Shown one piece after another: positions 38,658 through 46,544 of a DNA stretch of 64,000 nucleotides. Source of the DNA: Moraxellaceae bacterium. GTDB lineage: Bacteria; Pseudomonadota; Gammaproteobacteria; Pseudomonadales; Moraxellaceae. The translations under genes and the position numbers were made by a program. Positions within the stretch are counted from its first letter, which is position 1. Every line of letters starts with the position of its first letter. Under the pieces are notes generated by a model that worked only from the letters and a program-made list of their open reading frames with translations, had not been told where the DNA came from and searched no databases. The DNA lies in the NCBI GenBank assembly GCA_029237815.1, contig JAQZBP010000003.1, forward strand, positions 62,001 to 126,000, written 5' to 3'.

Positions 38658-39593
38658 ATGAACGACATCCCCTCCCGCACCCTCCAGGAACTTTCCGGCA
38701 AGGAACGCTTCTACCTGCGCCTGCTGCGCTTCTTCAGCCGCCTGCCACTCGGCTTCCTGCAGCGCATGGGCGCCTTCATCGCCGGCATTGCCATCCTGGT
38801 CGGCCAGAACAGCAAGACCGCGCACACGGTCCGCCGCAACCTGGAGCTCTGCTTTCCGGAGCAGACGCCGGAGTGGCGCGAGCGCATTTTGCGCGAGAAC
38901 ATCGTCTCCACCGCGATGACGGCGCTGGAAATGGCCAAGACCTGGGGCAGCCCCCCCGCCTACAGCCTGGCCCAGATCAAGGCGGTGCACGACGAGCACA
39001 TCTTCCACGCGGCCATCGCTGCCGGCCGCGGCACCATCGCCATCGTTCCGCACTTCGGCACCTGGGAGTTCATGAACGCCTGGCTGAACGAGCGCGTGCC
39101 TTCCATCATCATGTACAAGCCGGGCAAGGACAAAGGCGTGGACACCTTCGTGCTGGAAGCCCGCAGCCGGCTCAGCGCCACGCTGGTCCCGGCCGACGAG
39201 CGCGGCGTGAAGGCCCTGTTCAAGGGCCTCCGGCAGAACCGCTTCTGCGCCATCCTTCCCGACCATGTGCCGCACGACAATGGCGGCATCTTCGCGCCCT
39301 TCTTCGGCGTCTCCACCTGGACCGGCGTGATGGTGCCCAAGCTGGTCGGCCGCACCGGCTGCCGCGTGGTGGTGATGGCCTGCCTGCGCCGCTCCGGGGG
39401 CGACGGCTTCGAGATCTTTTTCAGCGAGCCGGACCCGGCGATCTACAGCGAGGATGTCGCCACGTCGACGGCCGCCATGAACCGCACCGTGGAAAACGTG
39501 ATCCTCACCGAGCCGGCGCAATACCAGTGGACCTACAAGCGCTTCAAGAAAGTGGAATCCGGCGAGGATGTCTACGCACGACCGCGTCGCTAG
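38658..39593 (+). CDS. Lipid A late acyltransferase (LpxL/LpxM, HtrB family)
   Basis: A 311-residue inner-membrane acyltransferase that adds a secondary acyl chain to lipid A from acyl-ACP. The catalytic motif H-x4-E is seen as HFGTWE near residue 132. The later conserved region LPDHVPHDNGGIFAPFFG agrees with the family. An N-terminal hydrophobic segment (about 25-50) would anchor it. I use the ATG at 38658 (MNDIPSRTLQELSGKERFY), giving the normal length of about 310. Whether it adds laurate or myristate cannot be told. It ends at a strong terminator. Confidence 0.87.
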   Translation: MNDIPSRTLQELSGKERFYLRLLRFFSRLPLGFLQRMGAFIAGIAILVGQNSKTAHTVRRNLELCFPEQTPEWRERILRENIVSTAMTALEMAKTWGSPPAYSLAQIKAVHDEHIFHAAIAAGRGTIAIVPHFGTWEFMNAWLNERVPSIIMYKPGKDKGVDTFVLEARSRLSATLVPADERGVKALFKGLRQNRFCAILPDHVPHDNGGIFAPFFGVSTWTGVMVPKLVGRTGCRVVVMACLRRSGGDGFEIFFSEPDPAIYSEDVATSTAAMNRTVENVILTEPAQYQWTYKRFKKVESGEDVYARPRR

Positions 39594-39621
39594 GCCGCGC
39601 CTGCGGTGGAATGAGATCGAG

Positions 39622-39649
39622 AAAAAGCCGGCGAGTGCCGGCTTTTTTA
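39622..39649. terminator. Terminator after the acyltransferase gene
   Basis: Stem AAAAAGCCGGC/GCCGGCTTTTT with loop GAGT and a T-rich tail on the plus strand; an A-run on the other side lets it also serve the convergent glycosylase gene. Confidence 0.9.
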
Positions 39650-39706
39650 TTGTGCCGCCAGCGGCGACGTTCAGTCGGGAGGACAGCCTCGGCGACGCCG
39701 CGCCGT

Positions 39707-40288
39707 TCACGCCCTGCCCAGCAACTCCGCGACCCGCCACCGGAGCACCGGCAGCACCTCGTCGGCAAACCAGGGGTTGCGGCTCAGCCAGAGATTGTTG
39801 AGCGGGCTCGGATGCGGCAGGGGCAGCACGGCAGGGACGTAGTCGCGCCAGGCCTGCACGGTTGCCGTGAGCGTGTCGCGGCGCCCGGCCAGGTGCCAGG
39901 CTTGCGAGTACTGCCCGATGAGCAGCGTCAGCTCGATGCCCTTGAGCTGCTCCAGCAGCTGCGCGCGCCACGCCGGCGCGCACTCGCGCCGGGGCGGCAG
40001 GTCGCCGCTCTTGCCCCGGCCCGGATAACAGAAACCCATGGGCAGGATGGCGACCTGGCGCGGATCGTAGAACTGCTCCCGCGAGATACCCATCCACTCG
40101 CGCAGGCGCTCGCCGCTGGCATCGTCGAAGGGAATGCCGGACTGGTGCGCCTTGCGGCCCGGCGCCTGGCTGGCCACCAGGATGCGCGCTTCGGGATGCA
40201 CCTGCAGGATGGGTCTGGGCCCGAGCGGCAAGGCCTGCGCGCACAGCGTACAGGCATCGATCTGCTCCAGCAGGGACTGCAGTGTCAC
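39707..40288 (-). CDS. Uracil-DNA glycosylase superfamily protein
   Basis: A 193-residue protein of the UDG-like fold (PF03167 type). An N-terminal CTLCAQALPLGPRP, the active-site loop ASQAPGRKAHQSGIPFDDASG and the DNA-intercalation motif LPHPSPLN are visible. Two cysteines (C13, C16) are near the N-terminus, but four iron-sulfur cysteines as in family 4 enzymes are not apparent, so this belongs with the small YqfO-independent UDG-like group rather than Ung. It probably repairs uracil or a related lesion; this is inference. Start is GTG with AGGAGG 7 bp upstream. The start lies 37 bp after a hexanucleotide repeat. Confidence 0.82.
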   Translation of the reverse strand: MTLQSLLEQIDACTLCAQALPLGPRPILQVHPEARILVASQAPGRKAHQSGIPFDDASGERLREWMGISREQFYDPRQVAILPMGFCYPGRGKSGDLPPRRECAPAWRAQLLEQLKGIELTLLIGQYSQAWHLAGRRDTLTATVQAWRDYVPAVLPLPHPSPLNNLWLSRNPWFADEVLPVLRWRVAELLGRA

Positions 40289-40324
40289 GGGAACCCTCCT
40301 GCCGCGCGGGCAAAGCGCGAAGGC

Positions 40325-40404
40325 GCGTCAGCGTCAGCGTCAGCGTCAGCGTCAGCGTCAGCGTCAGCGTCAGCGTCAGCGTCAGCGTCAGCGTCAGCGT
40401 CAGC
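40325..40404. repeat. Hexanucleotide microsatellite (GCGTCA)13
   Basis: Thirteen perfect copies of GCGTCA plus GC form 80 bp. The array lies between the AraC-type gene and the glycosylase gene, 37 bp upstream of the latter's start, so its copy number would change the leader length. Because the unit is 6 bp, no reading frame is shifted. On the minus strand it reads as Asp-Ala repeats in an open frame whose stop overlaps the glycosylase start (GTGA). Confidence 0.95.
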
Positions 40405-40515
40405 AAAACGATGCGGTGAAAGCGGCGAAGCGCCAATGAACCTGCAATGGGGGCGCAGCAGAGAAATCAAAGGGCTCGGGGGCAACCGCGCCGCCCGCTG
40501 CGGGCAGCGCGCGGG

Positions 40516-41589
40516 TCAGGTTTGCGGCTCTTCGCGGGTCTCGCCGGCGAGCTTCGGATTGGCCTGGCGGAACTCGCCCGGCGTCATGCCGGTATAGCCC
40601 TTGAAGTAGCGGATGAAGGAGCGGCTTTCGGTGAAGCCGAGCTTGCGCGCGATCTCTTCCACGGAGAGCAGCGGCTGCTCCAGGTACTTGCGCGCCAGTT
40701 CCGCGCGCAGGTCGTCGAGGATCTGCTGGTAGGACGTGTTCTCGTCGGCCAGCTTGCGGTGCAGCGTGCGCACATTCATGCCCATCTGCTCGGCCACGAA
40801 TTCCTTGCGCGGCGAGTTGTCGGAGAGCATGGCGCGCAGCAGGGAGCGCACCTGGTCGGCGAGCGAGTATTTTTCCTTGAGCGAGGCCATCGTGGCCTGC
40901 GCATGCTGCTCCAGCGTCTCGCGCAGCGTGGCGTCGGGACTGCGCAATGGATACTCAAAGATATGCGGCGAGATCACGACGCCCGTCATGGGCTGGTTGA
41001 AATACACGGGGCAACGGAAGATCGACTGGTAATGCTTGAGCAGCGTGCGGTCCGCGGGCGGATCGTGCTCGAAGCGGATGGCCAGCGGCGAGAGTTCCTG
41101 GTTGTCGGCCATCCAGCGCGAATAAGTCGTCCAGGACGCGATCACGTTCTCGATGATGTGGCGGCGCACCAGCGGTTCCGAGAAACGGCAGTTCCAGCGC
41201 ACGAAGATGGCGCCGGGCTCGTACTCCACGCTGGACACGCCCATGTCGCCCACCAGCTTCTCGTACTGCGGCATGCGCATCACGGCCTCGGCCAGCGTAT
41301 TGCTTGTCATGGCGATGTAGCCCATCACGCTGTAGGAACCGGGCTGGATGTAGTGCGAGGTCTGCAGGCCGAAAAGCGGATTGGCGCAGCGCGGCAGGAT
41401 GTAGTTGAGCAGGCGCTGCAAGGTTTCACCCGGCAGGCGGCCGTTGTTGTCGAGCAGCAGCTCCGCCGGAATGTCGGCTTCGCCCAGCATCTTTTCGCGC
41501 ACGAGGCCGCAGGCTTCTGCGCTGCGCAGGTACTGCTGCAGGGCAGGAACGGAAATGAACCCGAGGTTTTCCGCGACTGGCTGTGACAT
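40516..41589 (-). CDS. AraC-family transcriptional regulator with Arabinose_bd (PF12625) domain
   Basis: A 357-residue regulator. The N-terminal two thirds match the ligand-sensing domain of OruR/ArgR-type AraC proteins (SEACGLVREKMLGEADIPAELL and following; core LPGETLQRLLNYIL). The C-terminal double helix-turn-helix spans about 245-340, with MNVRTLHRKLADEN and the second recognition region IARKLGFTESRSFIRYFK. The inducer is unknown; relatives respond to amino acids, fatty acids or lipidic compounds. It is on the same strand as the zinc-hydrolase cluster upstream and could regulate it, but that is only proximity. Confidence 0.88.
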   Translation of the reverse strand: MSQPVAENLGFISVPALQQYLRSAEACGLVREKMLGEADIPAELLLDNNGRLPGETLQRLLNYILPRCANPLFGLQTSHYIQPGSYSVMGYIAMTSNTLAEAVMRMPQYEKLVGDMGVSSVEYEPGAIFVRWNCRFSEPLVRRHIIENVIASWTTYSRWMADNQELSPLAIRFEHDPPADRTLLKHYQSIFRCPVYFNQPMTGVVISPHIFEYPLRSPDATLRETLEQHAQATMASLKEKYSLADQVRSLLRAMLSDNSPRKEFVAEQMGMNVRTLHRKLADENTSYQQILDDLRAELARKYLEQPLLSVEEIARKLGFTESRSFIRYFKGYTGMTPGEFRQANPKLAGETREEPQT

Positions 41590-41721
41590 GGCTGTGGGCT
41601 GTTGTTGTTCTTCGGCCGGCGCGAGAGTGCGTCGCTACATAGTATGCGCAGCCGAAACAGGCTGCCAATACCGCAGGCGGGGAGGAAGCGCCGGCCATCG
41701 CCCGGCGCGCCCGCACAAGGG

Positions 41722-42288
41722 TCAACGAATGCCGGGATTGTCTGCCTGCAACTGATCGCGCATCGCCTGGATCCGGCGCAACTTTTCTTCGCCCTCGGCA
41801 ATCTGCTCGGGTGGCAGGCCCGCCGCTTTCGCGCGCTGGATATCGGCCTGCAAGCGCGGGATTTCCTGGTCGGCGGCTTGCACGTACTGGCTATAGAGCC
41901 GCTGGTTCTGGCGTGCCTCGTAGCGCTGGTAGGCCGCAGGATCGGCGAGTTCGGCGGCGGTGGGCGCCTCGCGCGGCGCGTCACGCACGACCTTCGGTGC
42001 CTGCGGATCGCCATGCTCCATCGCCTTCGCCATGCTCTCGGCCGCATCGACCGTCGATTCGGGCATCGGCACCAGCGGCGAATCCGAGCCGGCCAGTGGC
42101 GGCGGTGCCACCTCGCCGGTCGGCGGCAGCGCCGGCAGGCGCGTGTCGGCGATCGGGCGCACCACGCTCCCCTCTTCCGGGGTGGCGGCCACCTCCCCTT
42201 CGCTGTCGTTCCAGAGCCAGCGGCCGGCGAGGACCACCAACACCGCCAGTACGGCAAAGCCGAGCATGAGCCAGCGATTGGTCGTCAT
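41722..42288 (-). CDS. Small membrane-anchored periplasmic helical protein of unknown function
   Basis: I do not recognise this 188-residue protein. It has one N-terminal membrane helix (residues about 6-26, RWLMLGFAVLAVLVVLAGRWL), then a Pro/Ala-rich linker of about 80 residues (for example TRLPALPPTGEVAPPPLAGS). A predicted helical, charged C-terminal half follows, rich in Gln, Arg and Glu (AYQRYEARQNQRLYSQYVQA). The layout of anchor, flexible linker and helical domain is that of a lipase foldase in miniature. Its ATG overlaps the stop of the parvulin gene (TGATG), so the two are translationally coupled and probably act together. The direct link to the secreted hydrolase upstream is inference. 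Confidence 0.7.
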   Translation of the reverse strand: MTTNRWLMLGFAVLAVLVVLAGRWLWNDSEGEVAATPEEGSVVRPIADTRLPALPPTGEVAPPPLAGSDSPLVPMPESTVDAAESMAKAMEHGDPQAPKVVRDAPREAPTAAELADPAAYQRYEARQNQRLYSQYVQAADQEIPRLQADIQRAKAAGLPPEQIAEGEEKLRRIQAMRDQLQADNPGIR

Positions 42289-43664
42289 CACTTCTTCCCC
42301 TGCGGACGCGCCAGCGGCGCCAGTTCCGGTTGCAGTCTGATGTCGGCCTCGCGGCGCACGCGCTCGAGGGTGCCGCGGTATTCATCCATGGCCTTCTGCT
42401 TGGCGATGGCCTGGCTGGCCAGGTAACGCACGGACTCGCTGTCCACCGGCTGCCAGCCCATCACGCGCTCTTCCACGAGCAGGATTTCCCACCCGGGCTC
42501 CTCGCCCTCCGCGCCCGGCAGGCGCGCCGGCCGCGACGGCTGGCCGGGCTGCTGCAGGAAGGCCATGCTGTCGAGCCAGCCGTGCGCCTTCTCGCCGTGC
42601 TTGATCCAGCCGAGATCGCCGCCAGTTGCGGCATCCGGCGCAATGGAAAACTGCTTCGCCAGGGCTTCGAAATTGCCCCCCTGCTTGAGCGCGGCTTCGA
42701 CCTCGCGCGCGCGGGCTTCGTCCGCCACACGGATACGGCGGGCCTTCACTTTTTCGATACGGCGGAAATCGTCGCGATGCGTCTCGTAGTAGGCGCGGAT
42801 TTCGTCCTGGGTCACCGATGCCTGCAGTTCCTTCAGGTGCTGCGGGTCATCGTGGATGTCGGCGGCAACGCCGAGGTGCGCCATCCAGCCGCCATGCACG
42901 AGGCGGTCCTCGATGGCGCGCCGGAGCAGGGTGAAGTCGTCAGCCCCCATGCCCTCGGCCGACTGCGCCCAGTGCAGGATGTAGCGATTCTTCAGCAGCA
43001 ACCGCGCCTGCTCGGCGGCGAAGGCGGCGCTGCGGCCGTGCAACTGGTTGCGGCCCTGGATGTTCTGCGCGTCATAGACCTCGAGCAGCGTCACCTGGCC
43101 GGGCGCTTCCTTGCCGAAGCGATAGCGCATCAGCACGATCTTGCCGGCGGCGAGGCGAGCTTTTTCATCCAGCGAGTACTCGAGCAGCAGGCCGGGATCT
43201 TTCGAAAACACGCTGTTCCACTGCGCCGGCGTCGGCGCCATCTCGGCAAGGATCACGCCCTCGAGGGCGCCACCCTTCTCGCGCTTCAGGCGCGCTTCGA
43301 GCCGGTCGCGGAAGCCGGCCTGGAGGTTGGCGACCATGGCCTGCTCGATCTGCATGGCCGGGCTGAAGGCAACCTTGTTGTCCTCGATGAGGTGCTCGTG
43401 CGGATCGGTGGCGCGGGCATGAGCGGCGATCAGGCGGTCATCGATCAGCGCCTGCACGACGGCGGCCCGGGTCAGCCCGGGATCCCCGCGCAGCGCGATG
43501 CCGTGCATCAGGTCGACGAAGGCGGAAGACAGCGGCTCGCCGTTGACGGTGGCGGCCAACGCCGGGTTGGCGAGGTCGTGGCGAACGCCGGCGGCGGCCG
43601 GCAGCGCGAGGGAAAGCCCCAGCGCGAGAAGCAGGAATCGAATCGGCATGGTGGGAATCGTCAT
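42288..43664 (-). CDS. Periplasmic parvulin-type peptidyl-prolyl isomerase (PpiC domain)
   Basis: A protein of about 458 residues with a signal peptide (FLLLALGLSLALPAAAG). A SurA-like N-terminal chaperone region precedes a single PpiC domain at about 300-400, with KVKARRIRVADEARAREVEAA and FSIAPDAATGGDLGWIKHG. The C-terminal part is helical and basic. The start is uncertain: ATG at 43664 or 43649, neither with a good ribosome site. The T-tract of the upstream hydrolase terminator runs directly into the start, so expression probably depends on read-through. It is followed, with overlapping codons, by the anchored helical protein gene. Confidence 0.85.
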   Translation of the reverse strand: MTIPTMPIRFLLLALGLSLALPAAAGVRHDLANPALAATVNGEPLSSAFVDLMHGIALRGDPGLTRAAVVQALIDDRLIAAHARATDPHEHLIEDNKVAFSPAMQIEQAMVANLQAGFRDRLEARLKREKGGALEGVILAEMAPTPAQWNSVFSKDPGLLLEYSLDEKARLAAGKIVLMRYRFGKEAPGQVTLLEVYDAQNIQGRNQLHGRSAAFAAEQARLLLKNRYILHWAQSAEGMGADDFTLLRRAIEDRLVHGGWMAHLGVAADIHDDPQHLKELQASVTQDEIRAYYETHRDDFRRIEKVKARRIRVADEARAREVEAALKQGGNFEALAKQFSIAPDAATGGDLGWIKHGEKAHGWLDSMAFLQQPGQPSRPARLPGAEGEEPGWEILLVEERVMGWQPVDSESVRYLASQAIAKQKAMDEYRGTLERVRREADIRLQPELAPLARPQGKK

Positions 43665-43669
43665 CGCAT

Positions 43670-43701
43670 AAAAAAGGGGGCGATCTCGACGATACGCCCC
43701 C
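43670..43701 (-). terminator. Terminator after zinc-hydrolase copy A
   Basis: On the minus strand GGGGGCG and CGCCCCC form a stem followed by six T residues. The sequence is a relative of the terminator after copy B. It lies right before the parvulin start. Confidence 0.8.
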
Positions 43702-43705
43702 AAAC

Positions 43706-44731
43706 CTACAGTGAAACCTGGTGCGGGACGGGCGGCAGCAACCGCCCGCCGACCATCAGAAGCGCTCGGCGGCGCGGTCCAGGATGCGCACGGTCATGGC
43801 GATGGCGTGCGGGATCATGACGCGGGCCGTGTTCAGGCGGTCGTTGGCATCCGTGCTGGAGAGCACGATGCCGCCCTGTGGCGGTGGTGGCCATCGGCGT
43901 GAAGCTGTTCAGCGCCGCGGTGACACGGGCGGAATCATTCAGCTGGTAGGTGTAGTAGTAGTCGTTCACCCAGGTTTCCCAGTCGGCGTGGCCGAGGGCG
44001 GAAGTGGTCCAGGTGTGGTGGGGCTGCAGCAGGTCGGTGGTGTGCAGCACGAAGCCCAGCTTCTGCACCGTGGGCGCTGCCAGGAACTGCTGGAACCAGT
44101 ACTGGCCCAGGTTGTCGATGGGCTGGAAGGGGATCTTCTCGAAGTCGGCGTACATGCTGCGGGTCGAGTAGCCGCCTTGGCGGTAGTTGGCTTCGGTCTT
44201 GTCGTAGGCGTTGTACTTGGTGCTGTCGGCGTAGAACCAGCCCGTCAGGCCGCCCCTGCCGTCATCCAGGTAGTCGCCGACCAGCCAGCTGGCGGCCATG
44301 TTGTCGATGTCGCCCCAGACGGTCAGCTTGGCGTAGTTGTAACCGCCGAGGTCGTTGCCGTGGGCGTCAGCACCCTGGGTGTGGTTCTGGAAGTGCCAGT
44401 AGCTGGTGTACTTGACGATGCTGGCACCGGCGCCCCAGACGGGAGCCAGCTGGCAGTTGCCGGTGGTGGCGCCGCAGATGTAGGTGTCGGCGAAGTCGTC
44501 CACGTCGTAGGCACCCTGGCCGAGGGCGGCGGCGAACTGGTCGATGGTCAGGCCGGCCTTGGTGGCGCCGTTGAGAAGCTTGGCGTAGTTCGTGGTGGTC
44601 GGGTTCGCCTTCATGTAGTTGACGGCGTCGATGGCGATACGGCGGTGGACTTCCTGGCTCCAGGCGGAGGCGTCCAGGGAAGCCAGGGAAAGGGTGCTGG
44701 CGGCGATGGCGGTGAGGATTGCGTTCTTCAT
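43706..44731 (-). CDS. Secreted P1-nuclease/zinc-dependent phospholipase C-fold protein, copy A, C-terminus frameshifted
   Basis: A 341-residue frame with a signal peptide ending DASA, so the mature protein starts with Trp as in P1 nuclease and phospholipase C, where the N-terminal Trp binds zinc. Further likely ligands are His6 (WSQEVH), Asp in DFADTY, His in YWHF, the cluster LHTTDLLQPHH and the pair in HADWE. All precede the damage. After PMATTAT the frame shifts: relative to copy C, 47 nt are missing. The original C-terminus (GGIVLSSTD to RAAERF, then TGA at 43756-43758) is intact but out of frame; the frame read instead runs on to 43706. The protein may be unstable or have a new tail. 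The substrate, nucleic acid or phospholipid, cannot be decided. Confidence 0.75.
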   Translation of the reverse strand: MKNAILTAIAASTLSLASLDASAWSQEVHRRIAIDAVNYMKANPTTTNYAKLLNGATKAGLTIDQFAAALGQGAYDVDDFADTYICGATTGNCQLAPVWGAGASIVKYTSYWHFQNHTQGADAHGNDLGGYNYAKLTVWGDIDNMAASWLVGDYLDDGRGGLTGWFYADSTKYNAYDKTEANYRQGGYSTRSMYADFEKIPFQPIDNLGQYWFQQFLAAPTVQKLGFVLHTTDLLQPHHTWTTSALGHADWETWVNDYYYTYQLNDSARVTAALNSFTPMATTATGRHRALQHGCQRPPEHGPRHDPARHRHDRAHPGPRRRALLMVGGRLLPPVPHQVSL

Positions 44732-44760
44732 GTGATACCCCTGTTTTTTCTGTTCTTGTC

Positions 44761-44858
44761 TGCGGAGGTCTATTGCCCCGCTATGCCTTGCAGTCTATCT
44801 GGCGCACCTGGATACATAAGGACGCAAAGGGACAGTGAGGGGACAATTAATGACCAGC
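44761..44858 (-). promoter_or_regulatory. Duplicated upstream block of copy A
   Basis: This 98-bp segment aligns without gaps to 46208-46305 upstream of copy B. Both contain GGACAATTAATGACCAGC at the distal end, and on the minus strand TAGACT, a possible -10, 45-60 bp before the gene. It is probably the promoter region that was duplicated with the gene. Confidence 0.6.
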
Positions 44859-45147
44859 TCGCGGCCGACGAGCGGCCGCTACCCCCGGGGTAACGCTGAC
44901 ATCTGGCCCCTTCCCGCGCTGTCCGGCGACCACGGCAAGCCCCTCCCGGCCGGCGCCTTGCACACGGACTGTCGCCGGCGGGGGGGCCGGGATCCGCAGG
45001 CTAATACGGTCCCGCTGGCGACCTTGACCCGTCAGACCATCACGCTTCCCAGCGCCAGCCTAAGCTTCAGACCCGTCCGGCCATGGCAGTGCATCCGGTG
45101 CCCGCGGCGTCGGCGCTTCCATGCCGCCCCACCGCAGGCCGGCGCTG
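44859..45147. other. Non-coding stretch between copies A and B
   Basis: I see no gene here. The 289 bp are GC-rich with a few short inverted repeats (for example GCGGCC at 44871 and CCCCGGGG at 44883) and no clear promoter. Confidence 0.6.
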
Positions 45148-45179
45148 AAAAAAAGGGGGCGATCTCTCGATCGCCCCCT
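45148..45179 (-). terminator. Terminator after zinc-hydrolase copy B
   Basis: Stem GGGGGCGATC/GATCGCCCCC with a short loop is followed on the minus strand by seven T residues. Confidence 0.9.
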
Positions 45180-45184
45180 GGCCA

Positions 45185-46180
45185 TTACAGCTCGACCTTT
45201 TCCGTCATGGGCGGCAAGCGCCGCCCCGTGATCAGAAGCGTTCGGCAGCGCGGTTCAGGATGCGCACGGTCATGGCGATGGCGTGCGGGATCATGACGCG
45301 GGCCGTGTTCAGGCGGTCGTTGGCATCCGTGCTGGAGAGCACGATGCCGCCCTGTGTTCAGCGCCGCGGTGACACGGGCAGCGTCATTCAGCTGGTAGGT
45401 GTAGTAGTTGTCGTTCACCCAGGTTTCCCAGCCGCTGTGGTTCAGGGCGGAGGTGGTCCAGGTGTGGTGGGGCTGCAGCAGGTCGGTGGTGTGCAGCACG
45501 AAGCCGAGCTTCTGCACCGTGGGGGCCGCCAGGAACTGCTGGAACCAGTACTGGCCCAGGTTGTCGATGGGCTGGAAGGGGATCTTCTCGAAGTCGGCGT
45601 ACATGCTGCGGGTGGAGTAGCCGCCGAGGCGGTAGTTGCGCTCGGTCTTGTCGTAGGCGTTGTACTTGCTGTTGTCGGACCAGAACCAGCCGGTGAGGTT
45701 CCCGGAGCCATCGTCGAGGTAGTCACCGTAGAGCCAGGTGGCGGCCATGTTGTCGATGTCGCCCCAGACGGTCAGCTTGGCGTAGTTGTAGCCGCCAATG
45801 TCATTGCCGTGGGCGTCAGCACCCTGGGTGTGGTTCTGGAAGTGCCAGTAGCTGGTGTACTTGACGATGCCGGCGCCCAGGCCCCAGACGGGGGCGAGCT
45901 GGCAGTCACCGGTGGTGGCGCCGCAGATGTAGGTGTCGGCGAAGTCGTCCACGTCGTAGGCGCCCTGGCCGAGGGCGGCGGCGAACTGGTCGATGGTCAG
46001 GCCGGCCTTGGTGGCGCCGTTGAGGAGCTTGGCGTAGTTCGTGGTCGTCGGGTTCGCCTTCATGTAGTTGACGGCGTCGATGGCGATACGGCGATGGGTT
46101 TCCTGGCTCCAGGCGGAGGCATCGGTGGCGGCACCCAGCAGGAGGCTGGCGGTGAGGCAGGCGACGGCGGCGTTCTTCAT
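45185..46180 (-). CDS. Secreted P1-nuclease/zinc-dependent phospholipase C-fold protein, copy B, C-terminus frameshifted
   Basis: A 331-residue frame, the closest relative of copy A. The signal peptide ends TDASA and the mature N-terminus is WSQETH. The same predicted zinc ligands are present (FADTY, YWHF, LHTTDLLQPHH, HSGWE). The shift junction after AALN is the same as in copy A: the 47-nt deletion plus a further in-frame loss of 27 nt (copy A reads AAC-27 nt-ACAGGG, copy B AAC-ACAGGG). The old C-terminal stop lies at 45232-45234 out of frame. The shared junction means that the deletion preceded the duplication, or spread by gene conversion. All ligands lie upstream of the junction. Confidence 0.75.
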   Translation of the reverse strand: MKNAAVACLTASLLLGAATDASAWSQETHRRIAIDAVNYMKANPTTTNYAKLLNGATKAGLTIDQFAAALGQGAYDVDDFADTYICGATTGDCQLAPVWGLGAGIVKYTSYWHFQNHTQGADAHGNDIGGYNYAKLTVWGDIDNMAATWLYGDYLDDGSGNLTGWFWSDNSKYNAYDKTERNYRLGGYSTRSMYADFEKIPFQPIDNLGQYWFQQFLAAPTVQKLGFVLHTTDLLQPHHTWTTSALNHSGWETWVNDNYYTYQLNDAARVTAALNTGRHRALQHGCQRPPEHGPRHDPARHRHDRAHPEPRCRTLLITGRRLPPMTEKVEL

Positions 46181-46207
46181 GTCCTTATCCCTTCGTTTTT
46201 TATGATT

Positions 46208-46305
46208 TGCGGCGGGTTACTGCCCCGCAGTGCTGCGCAGTCTAGCTGTCGCCATCTGATGGATAAGGACGCATCAGGACAGTGAAGGGACAATTAATGA
46301 CCAGC
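46208..46305 (-). promoter_or_regulatory. Duplicated upstream block of copy B
   Basis: This aligns without gaps to 44761-44858. Beyond it, to copy C at 46545, the remaining 239 bp show no gene; they must hold the copy C promoter, which is not similar to the A/B block. Confidence 0.6.
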
Positions 46306-46544
46306 GCGGGAGGGGACGACCGGCGGCATATGCAGGACAAGTGGCAACCCGAAAGCCGATGGTCATGACGCCCTCCCCTCCACGACAGATTTGTCCAGCC
46401 GGTCATCGGAGGCCCCTGGCTTGGCGCCTAATGTCAAGAATGCTGTCGTGATGTGTCCATACCGAATTGGGCCGGCTGCCTATTCTGCGCTCCATTCCGC
46501 CGTGCAGTAGCCGGCGCCAGTGAACGCTTCACAGGGAAAACAAC

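Noticed and set aside
40325..40404. CRISPR-like array
   Set aside because: The units are contiguous hexamers without spacers, so this is a microsatellite. No cas genes are present.
38402..40597. Open frames through the microsatellite with Ser-Ala or Leu-Thr repeats
   Set aside because: They arise only because the 6-bp repeat keeps every frame open, and they overlap the acyltransferase, MiaE and glycosylase genes in other frames.
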